Shown piece after piece: positions 49,334-58,169 of a DNA stretch of 64,000 nt. Every line of letters begins with the position of its first letter. The first letter of the stretch is position 1. The stretch is from contig NC_133971.1 in assembly GCF_031877795.1 (NCBI RefSeq), forward strand, positions 96,948,154 to 97,012,153, read 5' to 3'. Under the pieces are notes generated by a model. The model saw only the letters and a list, made by a program, of their open reading frames with translations, made no database searches and was not told where the DNA came from. The stretch is from Strix aluco. Lineage: Eukaryota > Chordata > Aves > Strigiformes > Strigidae. Made by a program: the position numbers and the translations under genes.

Positions 49334-49640
49334 GCGGAGCACAGCGGGCGGTGGAGTTTCAGAAGAAGAGGAGGGGCAAGAGGGAGGAAGGAGAAGGCAG
49401 CGTCTGACCTGTCCAATTCTCCCGGCAGTGCCGAGAGCTGCGGTGAGTCCCAGGCCCCCGGGACCCTGTCGCCCCCCTTATCTGTCCCAGTCCCTTCCTG
49501 CCCCTCTCTTTCCCCATTCTGTGATTTTTTTTTTGTTTGCTTCCCTTTACCTCTCCTTTCTATTCTTCTGTCCTGCTCCCCCTTCGTCTCTCACTTTTTC
49601 TCGTCCTGCTGCTCCCTTTTCTTTTTCTGTCTGCACTTTT
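49334..49640 (+). repeat. Exon-like module, copy A
   Basis: A 109-bp segment (49334-49442) lies between an acceptor-like TTTATTCCTTCAG and a donor-like GTGAGTCCC. It contains GGAGTTTCAGAAGAAGAG and TTCTCCCGGCAGTGC. A T/C-rich tract follows to about 49640. A diverged copy in the same orientation lies at 57.45-57.78 kb, roughly 80% alike by eye with small indels. It could be a duplicated non-coding exon or part of an uncharacterised repeat family. Confidence 0.6.
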
Positions 49641-49689
49641 GAGGATGAGTTATTTGACAACCTGGCAAACGGACGAATCAATTAATTAA

Positions 49690-50043
49690 CTTGACAATGA
49701 AACAACTTTTGAGTGTCCTGACAGGGAACTGCCTTCCTTATAAGACTAAAACCTCTGCCCAGGTTAAGACCCTTTCCCTGAGCACGTGTATTCGCAGAAG
49801 CATTACGTGAGCCATCTTATCAATGCATGTTAATCACTCGCAATCAATATCTGATGGGCGTGTTTGGAAAAGCACCAACTTCTGTTTTTTGTGTGTAAAA
49901 GAAGCATGAGAATTTGCTGTGGGTGTACGTGATTTGTGGAAAAGTCCCCCAAGCAGCCAGGCCTGAATAAATACGCTCTGTCTCCTGAGCGGGTTCAGAT
50001 GGGTTCATTGCACGCCGGGCACGAATCCTCTTTTGGGAGAACA
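49690..50043 (+). repeat. Putative 5' LTR of the provirus
   Basis: AATAAA at 49966-49971 is followed by an R-U5-like stretch ending GGGAGAACA at 50043. A possible 18-base primer-binding site starting TGGCGACCC lies at 50050-50067. The left end is uncertain (TGTT occurs at 49828 and 49861, TGAAACAAC at about 49697). There is no second LTR copy to define it, so the limits are approximate. Confidence 0.45.
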
Positions 50044-50361
50044 GGTTTTTGGCGACCCAGCTGGGACGGCTGTAACGCCCTGCCCGGAGCGACTGGCTGA
50101 CTCTTGGTGGGGAGACCCCGCTCTCTGGCTGCCAGCACGCGGCGACCTCCTGATCGGGGACCCCGTGAGTGCTCTCCCCGAGCAGAGTGGGGACGTGACG
50201 CGACGCCGCCACGCTCGGTAAAAGAGATATTGTTTGATTTAAGGTTGCGCGTGCTCTTAAGGGGGGATTGTTGGTAAAATAGGTAAATTCATCTACATTT
50301 GACAGTGACGACTGGAGGATACGTGAAGTGGTGCGTCAGAGTGGGCTTTTTGGGTAAAAAT
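50044..50361 (+). other. Proviral leader with primer-binding site and donor-like site
   Basis: Between the LTR end and the gag start. It contains the tentative primer-binding site (50050-50067; tRNA not assigned) and a consensus-like donor CCCCGTGAGT with GT at 50165. That donor would suit subgenomic splicing in an intact ancestor. No reading frame of note. Confidence 0.4.
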
Positions 50362-52169
50362 ATGGGAGCTCAGCCATTTAAAATGTCTCCTTGTTCTCCT
50401 CTCGGGGGTGTTGTAAACTATTGGGGAAAATATGGAGGAGATCCGTTAACAGGGGAATGGCTAATTGAACATTGCACTAAATGGTGGCCACTGGCTAAGT
50501 TGGGAGATGGGAAAAATGGCCCAAGAAGGGGTCATTGAAATACAATACTATTTTGCAATTAATGTTGTTTGTCGACGACAAATGAGGTGAGGTACCTTCT
50601 GTTGATTTCTTCTTTACTTTGAGAAACGATCATGAAACTTGAAAGAAATGTAAACTTTTGGATTCTGATTCTAATGTCGTGATGATGATGGAAGATATAG
50701 ATACAGAGTCCTGTTGTTGTTCTGCAGGTGGCGTTAGGAAAAGGTGTTTAAAATTGAGTGATGAACAGGAGGATGTCCAAATGCTGGTGGCTCCGGAGAG
50801 TGGGGAAAATAATGGTGGAGGAGGTGACAGTTTTAGGCCTATAGCAGAGAGGACCTGAACACAGTGAAACCCTCCACTATTAGCTCCTCTTTGACAGGCT
50901 GTGAGTACAGGGGGAAACTGGTATTTGTCAAGGTACCTTTTACTACTTCTGATGTAATAAACTGGAAGGAGTCCGCTGGATCATGTAGAGAAAACCCAGA
51001 CAAAATGTATTGTTCTTTTAGAATGATTATTGAAAATCACAATCCAGATTGGCTGGACATGCAAATTTTATTGAATAGCTTGTTAACCCTGGAAGAGAAG
51101 AGAAGGGCATTAGCGAAAGCCGAGGCAGAGAATGGGAGGATAAATGCAAGGGATGGTTGGGCACCTTTTATGGTCACCCGGGAACCTAATGGGGACCCCA
51201 GTAAAGATGAGGGAAAGCTGATGATAATTAACATTCTGTGGAATTAAAAATGGAATTACTCGGCCAACAAACCTTGCCAAATTAACTCAAGTAATTCAAA
51301 GAAAATCAGAAGACCCCTCAGCCTTCTGCAAAAGGCTATGCGAGGCGGCCAGCAAAGGGACTAATTTGGAGCCAGAGAATGAGGGCGACACGGTGGTGTT
51401 GGCTACTTTGTTTGTAGGGCAATCAGCCTCAGACATTAGGCAAAAGTGACAGAAGGTGGATGGACTTACTGGAACGACTCTCTTTCAGCTAATGGAGATT
51501 GCACACCAAGCTGATAGCGGTCGAGAAGTGGAAGAGAAAAAGGTAATGGGGAAGGACAAATTAAAGGACAGAAACCAGAAAGCTGCAGTTTTGGCAGCCG
51601 CCCTTGCTAATGCCCAAATTTCAACTTGAGGTAGAGGATATCCCAGGGGGCGAGGAAGAAGAGGTAGGGCAGTAGGTAGAGGAGTAGGACGTGGCAATGC
51701 GATCAGACGGTCAGTACTGTCGGGGAAGGCAGCTGGTCTGCCGATAACCTGATTGAAGAAGAGTTTGACCTTGAGATAAGGAAGCTTTGCTTAAAGCAAA
51801 TAGCTTTCAAGGAGCTGCTGACTACATAGCAGGATGAAGCAAGCAGGGAGGAAACTGATAAAGGTTATCCAACAAGAATGTTAAAAACAACTTTTTGACC
51901 AGTTATACTGTAACACTCTGGTACCTGAAATATATAAAAATGCATGCTTTTAGTAATAAAAAACCTAGCTGCTTGTTCACCCGTGTGAGTGTGTGTGTGT
52001 GTCGCTTTGTCCGACTCTACAGCGACAAGTACCCCCAGGAATGAATCGGTGTGCCTTTTGTAGGGAGCAAGGACGCTGGAAAAATGAGTGTCTGAAAAAT
52101 AAAAGCCGGTCAGCCCCGGAAACCACTCCTGAAGCTGAGTTGCTTACGATGGGAACCGAATCTGAGTGA
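50362..52169 (+). pseudogene. gag pseudogene (matrix, capsid, nucleocapsid), interrupted by a solo LTR
   Basis: Structural polyprotein remnant. It starts MGAQ (myristoylation-type Met-Gly) at 50362; the matrix frame stops at 50536. After frameshifts come an acidic segment and capsid, with VPFTTSDVINWK near 50930 and a major-homology-like region (DPSAFCKRLCEAA) near 51320. A basic Gly/Arg-rich stretch lies near 51640. A 310-bp LTR sits at 51718-52027. Beyond it lies one zinc knuckle (CAFCREQGRWKNEC, about 52050-52091), in which the expected His is Arg. The frame ends at TGA 52167-52169. Confidence 0.8.
51718..52027 (+). mobile_element. Nested solo LTR, 310 bp, with 5-bp target duplication
   Basis: Begins TGTCG and ends CGACA (perfect 5-bp inverted ends), flanked on both sides by AGTAC (51713-51717 and 52028-52032). 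Inside are a TATA-like TATATAAAAA (51931) and an AATAAA (51955), spaced as in a retroviral promoter/poly-A region, plus a short TG run near the 3' end. It lies within gag of the older provirus in the same orientation. No internal viral sequence remains, as expected after LTR-LTR recombination. The TATA-positive 310-bp LTR differs from the host element's LTR, so it comes from another family. Confidence 0.88.
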
Positions 52170-52440
52170 TGGGGACCGAGGGGGGCGGGGAAGGAGGACT
52201 CCCCAGCTGAGCCCCCGGTTCCAGTAAAGCTGGGGAATAAAACTTCTGGTTTTCTAGTAGAGACAGGAGCAAAATATTCAGTCACAAATACTTGTAAGGA
52301 GCCTCAAAGTAAATGTAATGTGTCTGTTGTTGGGGTCACGGGAAAGACAGGGGTCAGACCTTTTTTGAAATCTTTGAAATGTGGAAGTGGAGGAAGACCA
52401 GTAATGCGTGAAGTTTTAGAGAAGTTCATTTTCTCAAAAC
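52170..52440 (+). pseudogene. Retroviral protease remnant
   Basis: Directly follows the gag stop in the same frame, as in readthrough-type gammaretroviruses. The aspartic protease motif is visible as FLVETGAKYSV near 52250, where the catalytic Asp of the usual D-T/S-G is Glu. The flap region is only faintly recognisable and the frame is lost before the reverse transcriptase. Confidence 0.7.
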
Positions 52441-52446
52441 TAATGC

Positions 52447-53900
52447 TTGGCATTACATACAGAGTTGAACAATAAAGAAGAAGAATGTGGGAACGTCCCT
52501 GAGGAAATGAAGAATGCAGTTGCTCCCTTTGTATGGGCATCTGAGAAACCTGGAGAAGCAAAGAATGTGGAACCGGTAAAAGCTGAATTAAAACCAGGAG
52601 TTTGGCCAGTAAGAAAGAAACAATATCCTATTAGTATGGAAGCCAGGAGAGGCTTGGAGCCAATAGTGATCATTTTTATTAAATATAGACTTCTATGAGA
52701 GTGTCAGTCTGAATAAAATACCCCTATCCTTCCAGTGAAAAAACTGCATGATCCAGGATATAGACTGGCTCAAGATTTGAAAGCAATCCATCACTGGTGG
52801 TGGACATCCACCCGGCAGCTCCTAATCCGTATCCGTTGTTAACAATAACAGAATCAAATGGCTACTTTTCTGTTTTAGACTTAAAGGATGTCTTCTTTTG
52901 TATACCTTTGGAAGAAAACAGTCAGCAGATTTTTGCTCTTGAATGGGAAGGTCCGTTGACTGGAAAAAGAACCCAACTTTGCTGGATGGTGTTACCCCAA
53001 GGATTTAAAAACAGCCCGACCATTTTTGGATCAACCCTGGCTAAGAAGCTGGAGCAGGGGCCAGGTTGTGGGGATTCAGAAGGAGTCCCTGCAAGAAAAT
53101 GGACGTGTGAGCAATCCTGTGTATGAGCAAGGATGTGATGAGGGACTGACCCTGGAAGAATGAGGAAGAACCCAGGAAGGTAAACAACTTCAGGGTGTTG
53201 GTCTTGGCAGAAAAGAAGTTTGTAGAATGTCGATGTGGCAGTCCTCATCCAACCAGAAGAGAGCCTAAGGAGCATGTGCAAAGCTACCTGTCAAATCAGA
53301 AAGAATTGTACCATGTGATTGTATCTTGTGATTCTCACCTTCATTATAAAAGGCTTGTCCACCATATTAAAGGAGGCATTGCTTAATCACTGTGTGATGG
53401 TTTGCATGCGTTTAACTCCCGCACAAATCTTCTGCACCAGGTAAGGAGAATCAAGCAACCCTTCTTCAGCGTGTTGGTGGTGTCTTATTGGGGGCAGGTA
53501 CTGTTGAGACTTGTAAAGAAAAGACCATCAGCCTCCTGAATTTTCTGGGAATGGCTGGGTACCGAGAGTCAGAAGGGAAGTACAAGTCACAAGACAGACT
53601 GTAACCTGTCCTGGGTTTGAGATTTTCCCACGAAAACTGGGCAATGACAGAAAAGAAGCCGTTTGCAGAATGCCCCCCCCCTGCCCCCTCAATCTAAAAG
53701 CGAGCTGAGAGGATTTCTAGGAATGGCCGGATAGTGTCGCCTGCGGATTCCGAATTTCGGCCTCTTAGCAAAACCTTGTATGAGGCAACGAAGGGTCCTG
53801 AGGAGCTACTAGAATGGACTCCAGAACACAGGAAATTTTTGATGGTATTAACCAGACTTTAATGAAAGCTCCAGCTTTAGGACTACCCACTCTGACTAAA
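52447..53900 (+). pseudogene. Reverse transcriptase remnant (pol)
   Basis: Pieces in different frames. The fingers region has KPGVWPVRKKQYPIS near 52590; a palm segment at 52797-53080 has VLDLKDVFFCIPL and LPQGFKNSPTIFG. The stretch that should hold the YxDD catalytic box is missing. 53.08-53.5 kb does not resemble pol. The thumb/connection motif FLGMAG then appears twice, near 53540 and near 53720. Several stops interrupt it. Confidence 0.75.
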
Positions 53901-54780
53901 CTCTTTGCATTGTTCACGAAAAGGGTCACGTAGCGTTGGGAGTTCTAACTCAGCTCTTCGGAGATTGGCAAAGACCTGTGACTTATTTCTCTAAACAATT
54001 AGCTCAGGTGAGTTCAGGATGGCTGGGCTGTCTGCGGGCAGTCCCAGCTGCTGTTCTCGTTATGCAAGAAGCCAGAAAATTAACTCTGGTGCAGAAGACA
54101 ACAATGCACGTCCCTCATGCCGTACTGACTACACAGGAACACAGAGGACGTTATTGGCTTGTGCCAAGTCGTTTGTTACAGTATCAAGCCCTGTTATTGG
54201 AGCAAGACAACATCACCTTAGAAAAAAGTACGGTACTAAATCCTGCATCTTTAATGCCGACAGAGAGGAAAAATGACTCTAACCGCGATTGTTTACAAGT
54301 GATTGAACAGGCGTGTGCCAGCAGACCAGACCCGAGAGATGCTCCCCTCCAAACTCCAGCTGAGGGACTGTATATACTGATGGAAGCAGTTGCGTTGTGA
54401 AGGGGATAAGAAAGGCTGGTTGTGCTGTGGTGACACTCACTGAGGACTGGGAAGCTAAAGCATCGCCTCCAAATACCTCTGCACAAAAGGCTGAAATAAT
54501 TGCCTCAACCAGGGCTTTGGAATTAGCCAAAGGAAAAAGAGTCAGTGTCTATACAGACTCTAAATGTGCTTTTGGGGTTGTTCGTGCCCATGGCGCAATT
54601 TGGAAAGAATGAGGACTTTGATTTGCTAGCGGCACACCTATAAAGCACGGAGCAGGGATTTTAAACTTGCTGGAAGCAGTACAGAAGCCGAAGGAGTCAC
54701 CGCGATACATTGTAAAGCACATCAGAGAGGAAATGCGGATGTAATCCAAGGAAGTTGGAGGGCAGATGAAGCTGCAAAAC
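53901..54780 (+). pseudogene. RT connection and RNase H remnant (pol)
   Basis: 53936-54400 carries the connection subdomain (GDWQRPVTYFSKQL, CLRAVPAAVLV, ARKLTL). RNase H follows after a frame change, with YTDGS near 54373, KAEIIASTRALELA, and YTDSKCAFGV near 54550. So three acidic catalytic positions are still readable. A TGA near 54610 breaks it before the last Asp region. Confidence 0.78.
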
Positions 54781-55747
54781 CAGTGGTGCTCAGTGCTCCT
54801 GGTGTTCTAATTCCATCAAGGGAAATGCAAGTAGAACCCCCAAGGTCTAAAGAGAAAGAAAATCAATTGGCTGAGTTACTAAAACACAAAAGCACGGTGG
54901 GGGGTGGTAGACCACCCCACACGGGCAATGCGTAGTGACTCCTGAAAACGTGAAAAAGTCAACAACTAAAACCCGTGAAGAAACACGTGTGGGAGCAGCA
55001 GCAGCGGTCGGATGGTACTGGTGGATGCCTTCTCTGGTTGGCCCGAAGCTTTCCTATGTCAAACCAACAAGGCAAAAGAGGTAACAAAGCGTTTACTAAA
55101 AGAAATTATTCCAGGGTTTGGGGTTCCTTTAGGCATGTCCTCTGACAGAGGTCCGCATTTTATAGCTGAGGCTGTCAAGAATATGAGCAAAATACTAGGG
55201 ATGGGGTGGTACTGACACACCCCCTGGGGGCCCCAATCCCGTGGACAGGTAGAAAGAATGAATCAAACACTAAACTGACAAATTGCTAAATTATGCCAGG
55301 AAGTCCAAGGAAAATGGGTTGAAGCTTTGCCACTTGCCCTGCTGAGGATTAGAGTGACTCCTAGAACTAGAGGAAGGATAAGCCCGTGTGAAAGTCTGCA
55401 CGGCAAACCTTCTAATGTCAGTCTGACAGGGAGGCCCCAACACTTGCATCTCGTAGGGGAAAGGGTATGAACCGGGTAAGGTGTTGGGTTCCATCCACAA
55501 ATACGCCCTTTTAAGAGCACCCGTAGCCCTTGATTTCCCGGCACACTCTTTGTGTGCCAGAGATCAGGTCTGCCTACGGACGGGGAAGGACGATCCCCGT
55601 GAAGAACAGCGGAAGGGACCCCATCGAGTGTCGCTCACCGCGAGCGCTGCTGTGAAACTGGGAGGAGTGGAACCCTGGGTCCCTGACACGAGGGTAAAGG
55701 AAACACCTCCTGGGCTGGGGCGTCGGTGCCTGAGGAATTCACTTTAA
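54781..55747 (+). pseudogene. Integrase remnant (pol 3' end)
   Basis: The DDE core is legible: VDAFSGWPEAF near 55020, SSDRGPHF near 55140, and QVERMNQTL near 55247. Stops separate the second Asp from the Glu. The N-terminal zinc-binding region is badly decayed. The C-terminal part (about 55550-55700: GDQVCLRT-like segment, KGPHRVSL, LGGVEPWV) matches the GPY/F-type module of gamma-like integrases. A short unassigned stretch follows to about 55.85 kb; env was not found. Confidence 0.75.
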
Positions 55748-55979
55748 GATGCAGTTAACGAATTGCACCTGCAATGCTGCTGAAACCTTGGTTCATCCAG
55801 GTTGTACACAAGGAATATCTCTGGTTTGTGTCCTTACAGCTGTGGGGGGAAGAGCCGTATTGATCTGTTTGTACAGAGAATTTGACCTGTGCTAAGGATA
55901 GACACTAGAGCTGGAGATGGAAGTCTCGGGAAGTTGATGAGCGCTTCCGTTAGACGGTGTTGAGCGTCAGTTCTTGGCG

Positions 55980-57420
55980 ATTGGAACTTGTCGCTTAATT
56001 CCGCGTGTGCCGCTTTGGAGACGGAACCCCCGAGCAGCCCGGTGTGAGCCCCGCGGTGTGTACAGCAGGGTGAGCCTCCCGGGGGGAATCGCTGCCGGGC
56101 GCTTTGCACTTGCCCGCGGCCGCGGTTAATGCCGGTGCCGGTCGCTATAGTTACCGCGGGGGCGGGGGAGCGTGGGCCGGGCTGGAGGAGCCCCCGGGGC
56201 GGGCAGTGAGGCTGCGGGCAGCGGCCCCTCCCTGTCCGGGGCGGTGCTGGAGGAGGAGCCGGTGCAGCCGAGGGAGCAGCAGAGAGAAGGGGAGCGGGGC
56301 CGCGCGGTCGGTCGCCTGGCGGCTGCCGGGGAAAGCCGCGACGGTGGGTGCGGCGCGGTGCGGCGGGACCGGCGGCAGAAGCCCCGCAGGGTCGGGGGGG
56401 CGGCACGGCCGCCTGTGGCGCGTGGCGGGCGCTGCAGTCACTGATCGGGGCTTCCGGTCGGCCATGTTGTCTCCCCGGGGCACGCCGGGAGCTGCAGTTT
56501 TCGCGCACTCGGCTGCCCGGCAGCTGCGTCGCTCCCGGGCGCGCGCGGCACGGCACAGTCCTCGCTACCGGCGCGGCCCCGCGGCGCAGCGCGAGGGGCG
56601 GTTTTGTGGCGGGTTCGTGCGGTTTCCCGCGGGCTGCCCGCGGCTCCCCGAGGACCGGGGTGCCCGTGCCCCGGGAGCGCGTGCGCGGTGGCGGCCCGGT
56701 GCTGCCGCTGCAATATGGCGGCTGGAGGGGCGAGATCGCTGGCGGCGGGTGAGGACCGAGGGCAGCGGCGGGGCGGGGGGTCTGCTGCCCGCCGGCGGGG
56801 GCGGGACGGGAAGCTTCACCCCGCCGCTGCGGCAGGGTCCCGTTCCGCTGGAGGCGAGGCGGGCCCGGGCAGCCCCGGGCGGTTCCCCGAGAGCTGGTAG
56901 AGGGGAAGAGGGGCAGTCGCCGGGCGCCTCCGCAATTCGCCAGAGTTCCCCCTGAGCCGGCTCTGGCCCCGCTCGCCCGGTGCAGCTGCCTCGAGCTGCA
57001 GCACCTGCCCTGACGCCTGTCCCGTAGCCCCAGGCCACCGCCAAGCCCTGTGGTGAGGGCAGCAGGCTGGCCCTCGGGGCATCTGCAGAAGCCCCTGTGT
57101 AAGGTGGGGCTCCGGCCGGGGGTGACCTACGGCAATACCGGTCAGTGCTGCCTCTTTCCCTCTTCCAGAGGCCATGCTGGCCCGTCCCTGCCCTGGGGAT
57201 GCCGTTGACTGCGCCCACCTCGGGCTGGCGTGGGGTGTCTGTGCCTGGCCTTGCGCTGCTCACGGCACGGGGTGAGTGAGCCTGCCCCTCTGGGTGAGGA
57301 AGGAGCTCTCTTCACAAGCCCGCAGCGGGCCAGGCCGCCAGCGCGCACTCAGGGTCTGCGTGTGTCACCCCAAGCGCGGTACGGCCGCGTAGCGCGCGAG
57401 CGAGCGAGGCTGCGTGTGTC
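55980..57420. promoter_or_regulatory. CpG island, possible promoter of an unidentified transcript
   Basis: GC-rich, CpG-dense block with an ETS-type CTTCCGG next to GGCCATGTTG (56449-56468) and, further right, CAATATGGCGGCTGGAGG (56711-56728). The latter is a YY1-like start region typical of housekeeping promoters. An ATG at 56715 opens 34 nt before a GTGAGG donor. An acceptor-like CTTCCAG precedes a possible second exon at about 57169-57269. The product was not recognised. It could also be a GC-rich repeat. Confidence 0.4.
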
Positions 57421-57449
57421 AGAGCCTGGTCTTGTAAGAGCTGAGAGAC

Positions 57450-57780
57450 ACCCGCGTATTCTTTTAGGGGGAGGACAGCTAAGCGATGGGAGTTTCAGAA
57501 GAAGAGGGGCAGGAGGAAGGAAGGAGAAAGAAGCGTCGGACCTGTCAAATTCTCCCGGCAGTGCTGAGCGTGAGAGCTGCGGTGAGTCCTGGGCCTTCGG
57601 GGCCCTGTCACCTGTCTTGTGCATCCCGGTCCCTTCCTGCCCCTCTCCTGGACCTCTCTCTTTCCCATGCCCCCCCCCCTTCCCTCTCCTCTCCTTTATT
57701 CTTCTGTCCTGCTCCCCCTTCCTCTCTCACTTTCTCTCTCCTGTCCTACTGCTCCCTTTTCTTATTTCTCTCTGCGCTTT
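57450..57780 (+). repeat. Exon-like module, copy B
   Basis: Diverged direct copy of the 49.33-49.64 kb module. The exon-like part is 57468-57581 (114 bp), between an acceptor-like ATTCTTTTAG and a GTGAGTCC donor, with GGGAGTTTCAGAAGAAGAGG and TTCTCCCGGCAGTGCTGAG. A T/C-rich tract with shared words (TTCTTCTGTCCTGCTCCC; CTGCTCCCTTTTCTT) follows. It differs from copy A by several indels, including extra bases after the GCTGAG. Confidence 0.6.
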
Positions 57781-57821
57781 TGTCCTGCCTCTCCCTCCTT
57801 TTTTCATCTTCCATCACTGCG

Positions 57822-58105
57822 CTTAGTGCCCTCACTTTTTAAATTTTCATTCTACGTCTTTTAGTTCACTGTCCCTATTTCATGTTTCCTTAGTGCTGTC
57901 ACTTTTAAAATTTTCTTTCTATATCTCCGTTCTAGTTTGCTGTCCCTGTGTCATAATTTTTTCCTTTGTTTCACCAATGCCTGTTGCTTTTAAAATGTTC
58001 TTTTTCCCATCAATATCTTTTTAATGAGTTCTTCTCCTTCCTTAATGCCCTCTCTTTTTAAATTGTCCCCTCTTTTGTTCGCTGTTGCCACTTTTTAGTT
58101 CCAGG
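57822..58105. repeat. Degenerate T-rich tandem repeat, about 4 copies
   Basis: Units of about 65-85 bp beginning CTTAGTGCC/CTTAGTGCTG/CAATGCCTG/TTAATGCCC, each followed by a TTTTTAAATT/TTTTAAAATT word and then TTCACTGTCCC/TTTGCTGTCCC/TTCGCTGTTGCC. The order of shared words is constant while spacing drifts. It lies immediately right of exon-like module B. Confidence 0.55.
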
Positions 58106-58106
58106 G

Positions 58107-58165
58107 CGTGGTTGGACCAGATGACCTGCAAGAGTTCCCTTCCCACCTCAAACTGTTCTGCAGTG
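58107..58165 (+). mobile_element. CR1 3'-end-like fragment
   Basis: GTGGTTGGACCAGATGACCT followed by a GAGTTCCCTTCCCACCTC-type stretch and ACTGTTCTGCAGTG resembles the sense 3' end of avian CR1 elements. Only about 60 bp are recognisable. Similar words also occur in some composite repeats, hence modest confidence. Confidence 0.4.
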
Positions 58166-58169
58166 CTGG

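Larger units (their letters stand above)
49690..55850 (+). mobile_element. Gammaretrovirus-like provirus, truncated and degraded (gag-pro-pol)
   Basis: Ordered remnants of 5' LTR, leader, gag, protease, reverse transcriptase, RNase H and integrase, all on +, best matching the gammaretrovirus-like (class I) ERV organisation. Gag and pro share one frame separated by a stop. No env and no second LTR are visible: similarity ends about 55.8 kb before a CpG island. Many frameshifts and stops, a nested solo LTR and a lost polymerase active-site region make it non-functional. Confidence 0.85.

Noticed and set aside
45002..49685. Giant open frames of more than 1,300 codons on both strands
   Set aside because: They arise from a stop-free 30-bp repeat whose length is a multiple of three. 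Several frames are open at once and no non-repeat domain is attached.
53195..53386. 63-codon frame with HLHYKRLVHHIKGGIA inside the provirus
   Set aside because: Short, no pol similarity and no transduced host gene recognised. Kept only as part of the mosaic region.
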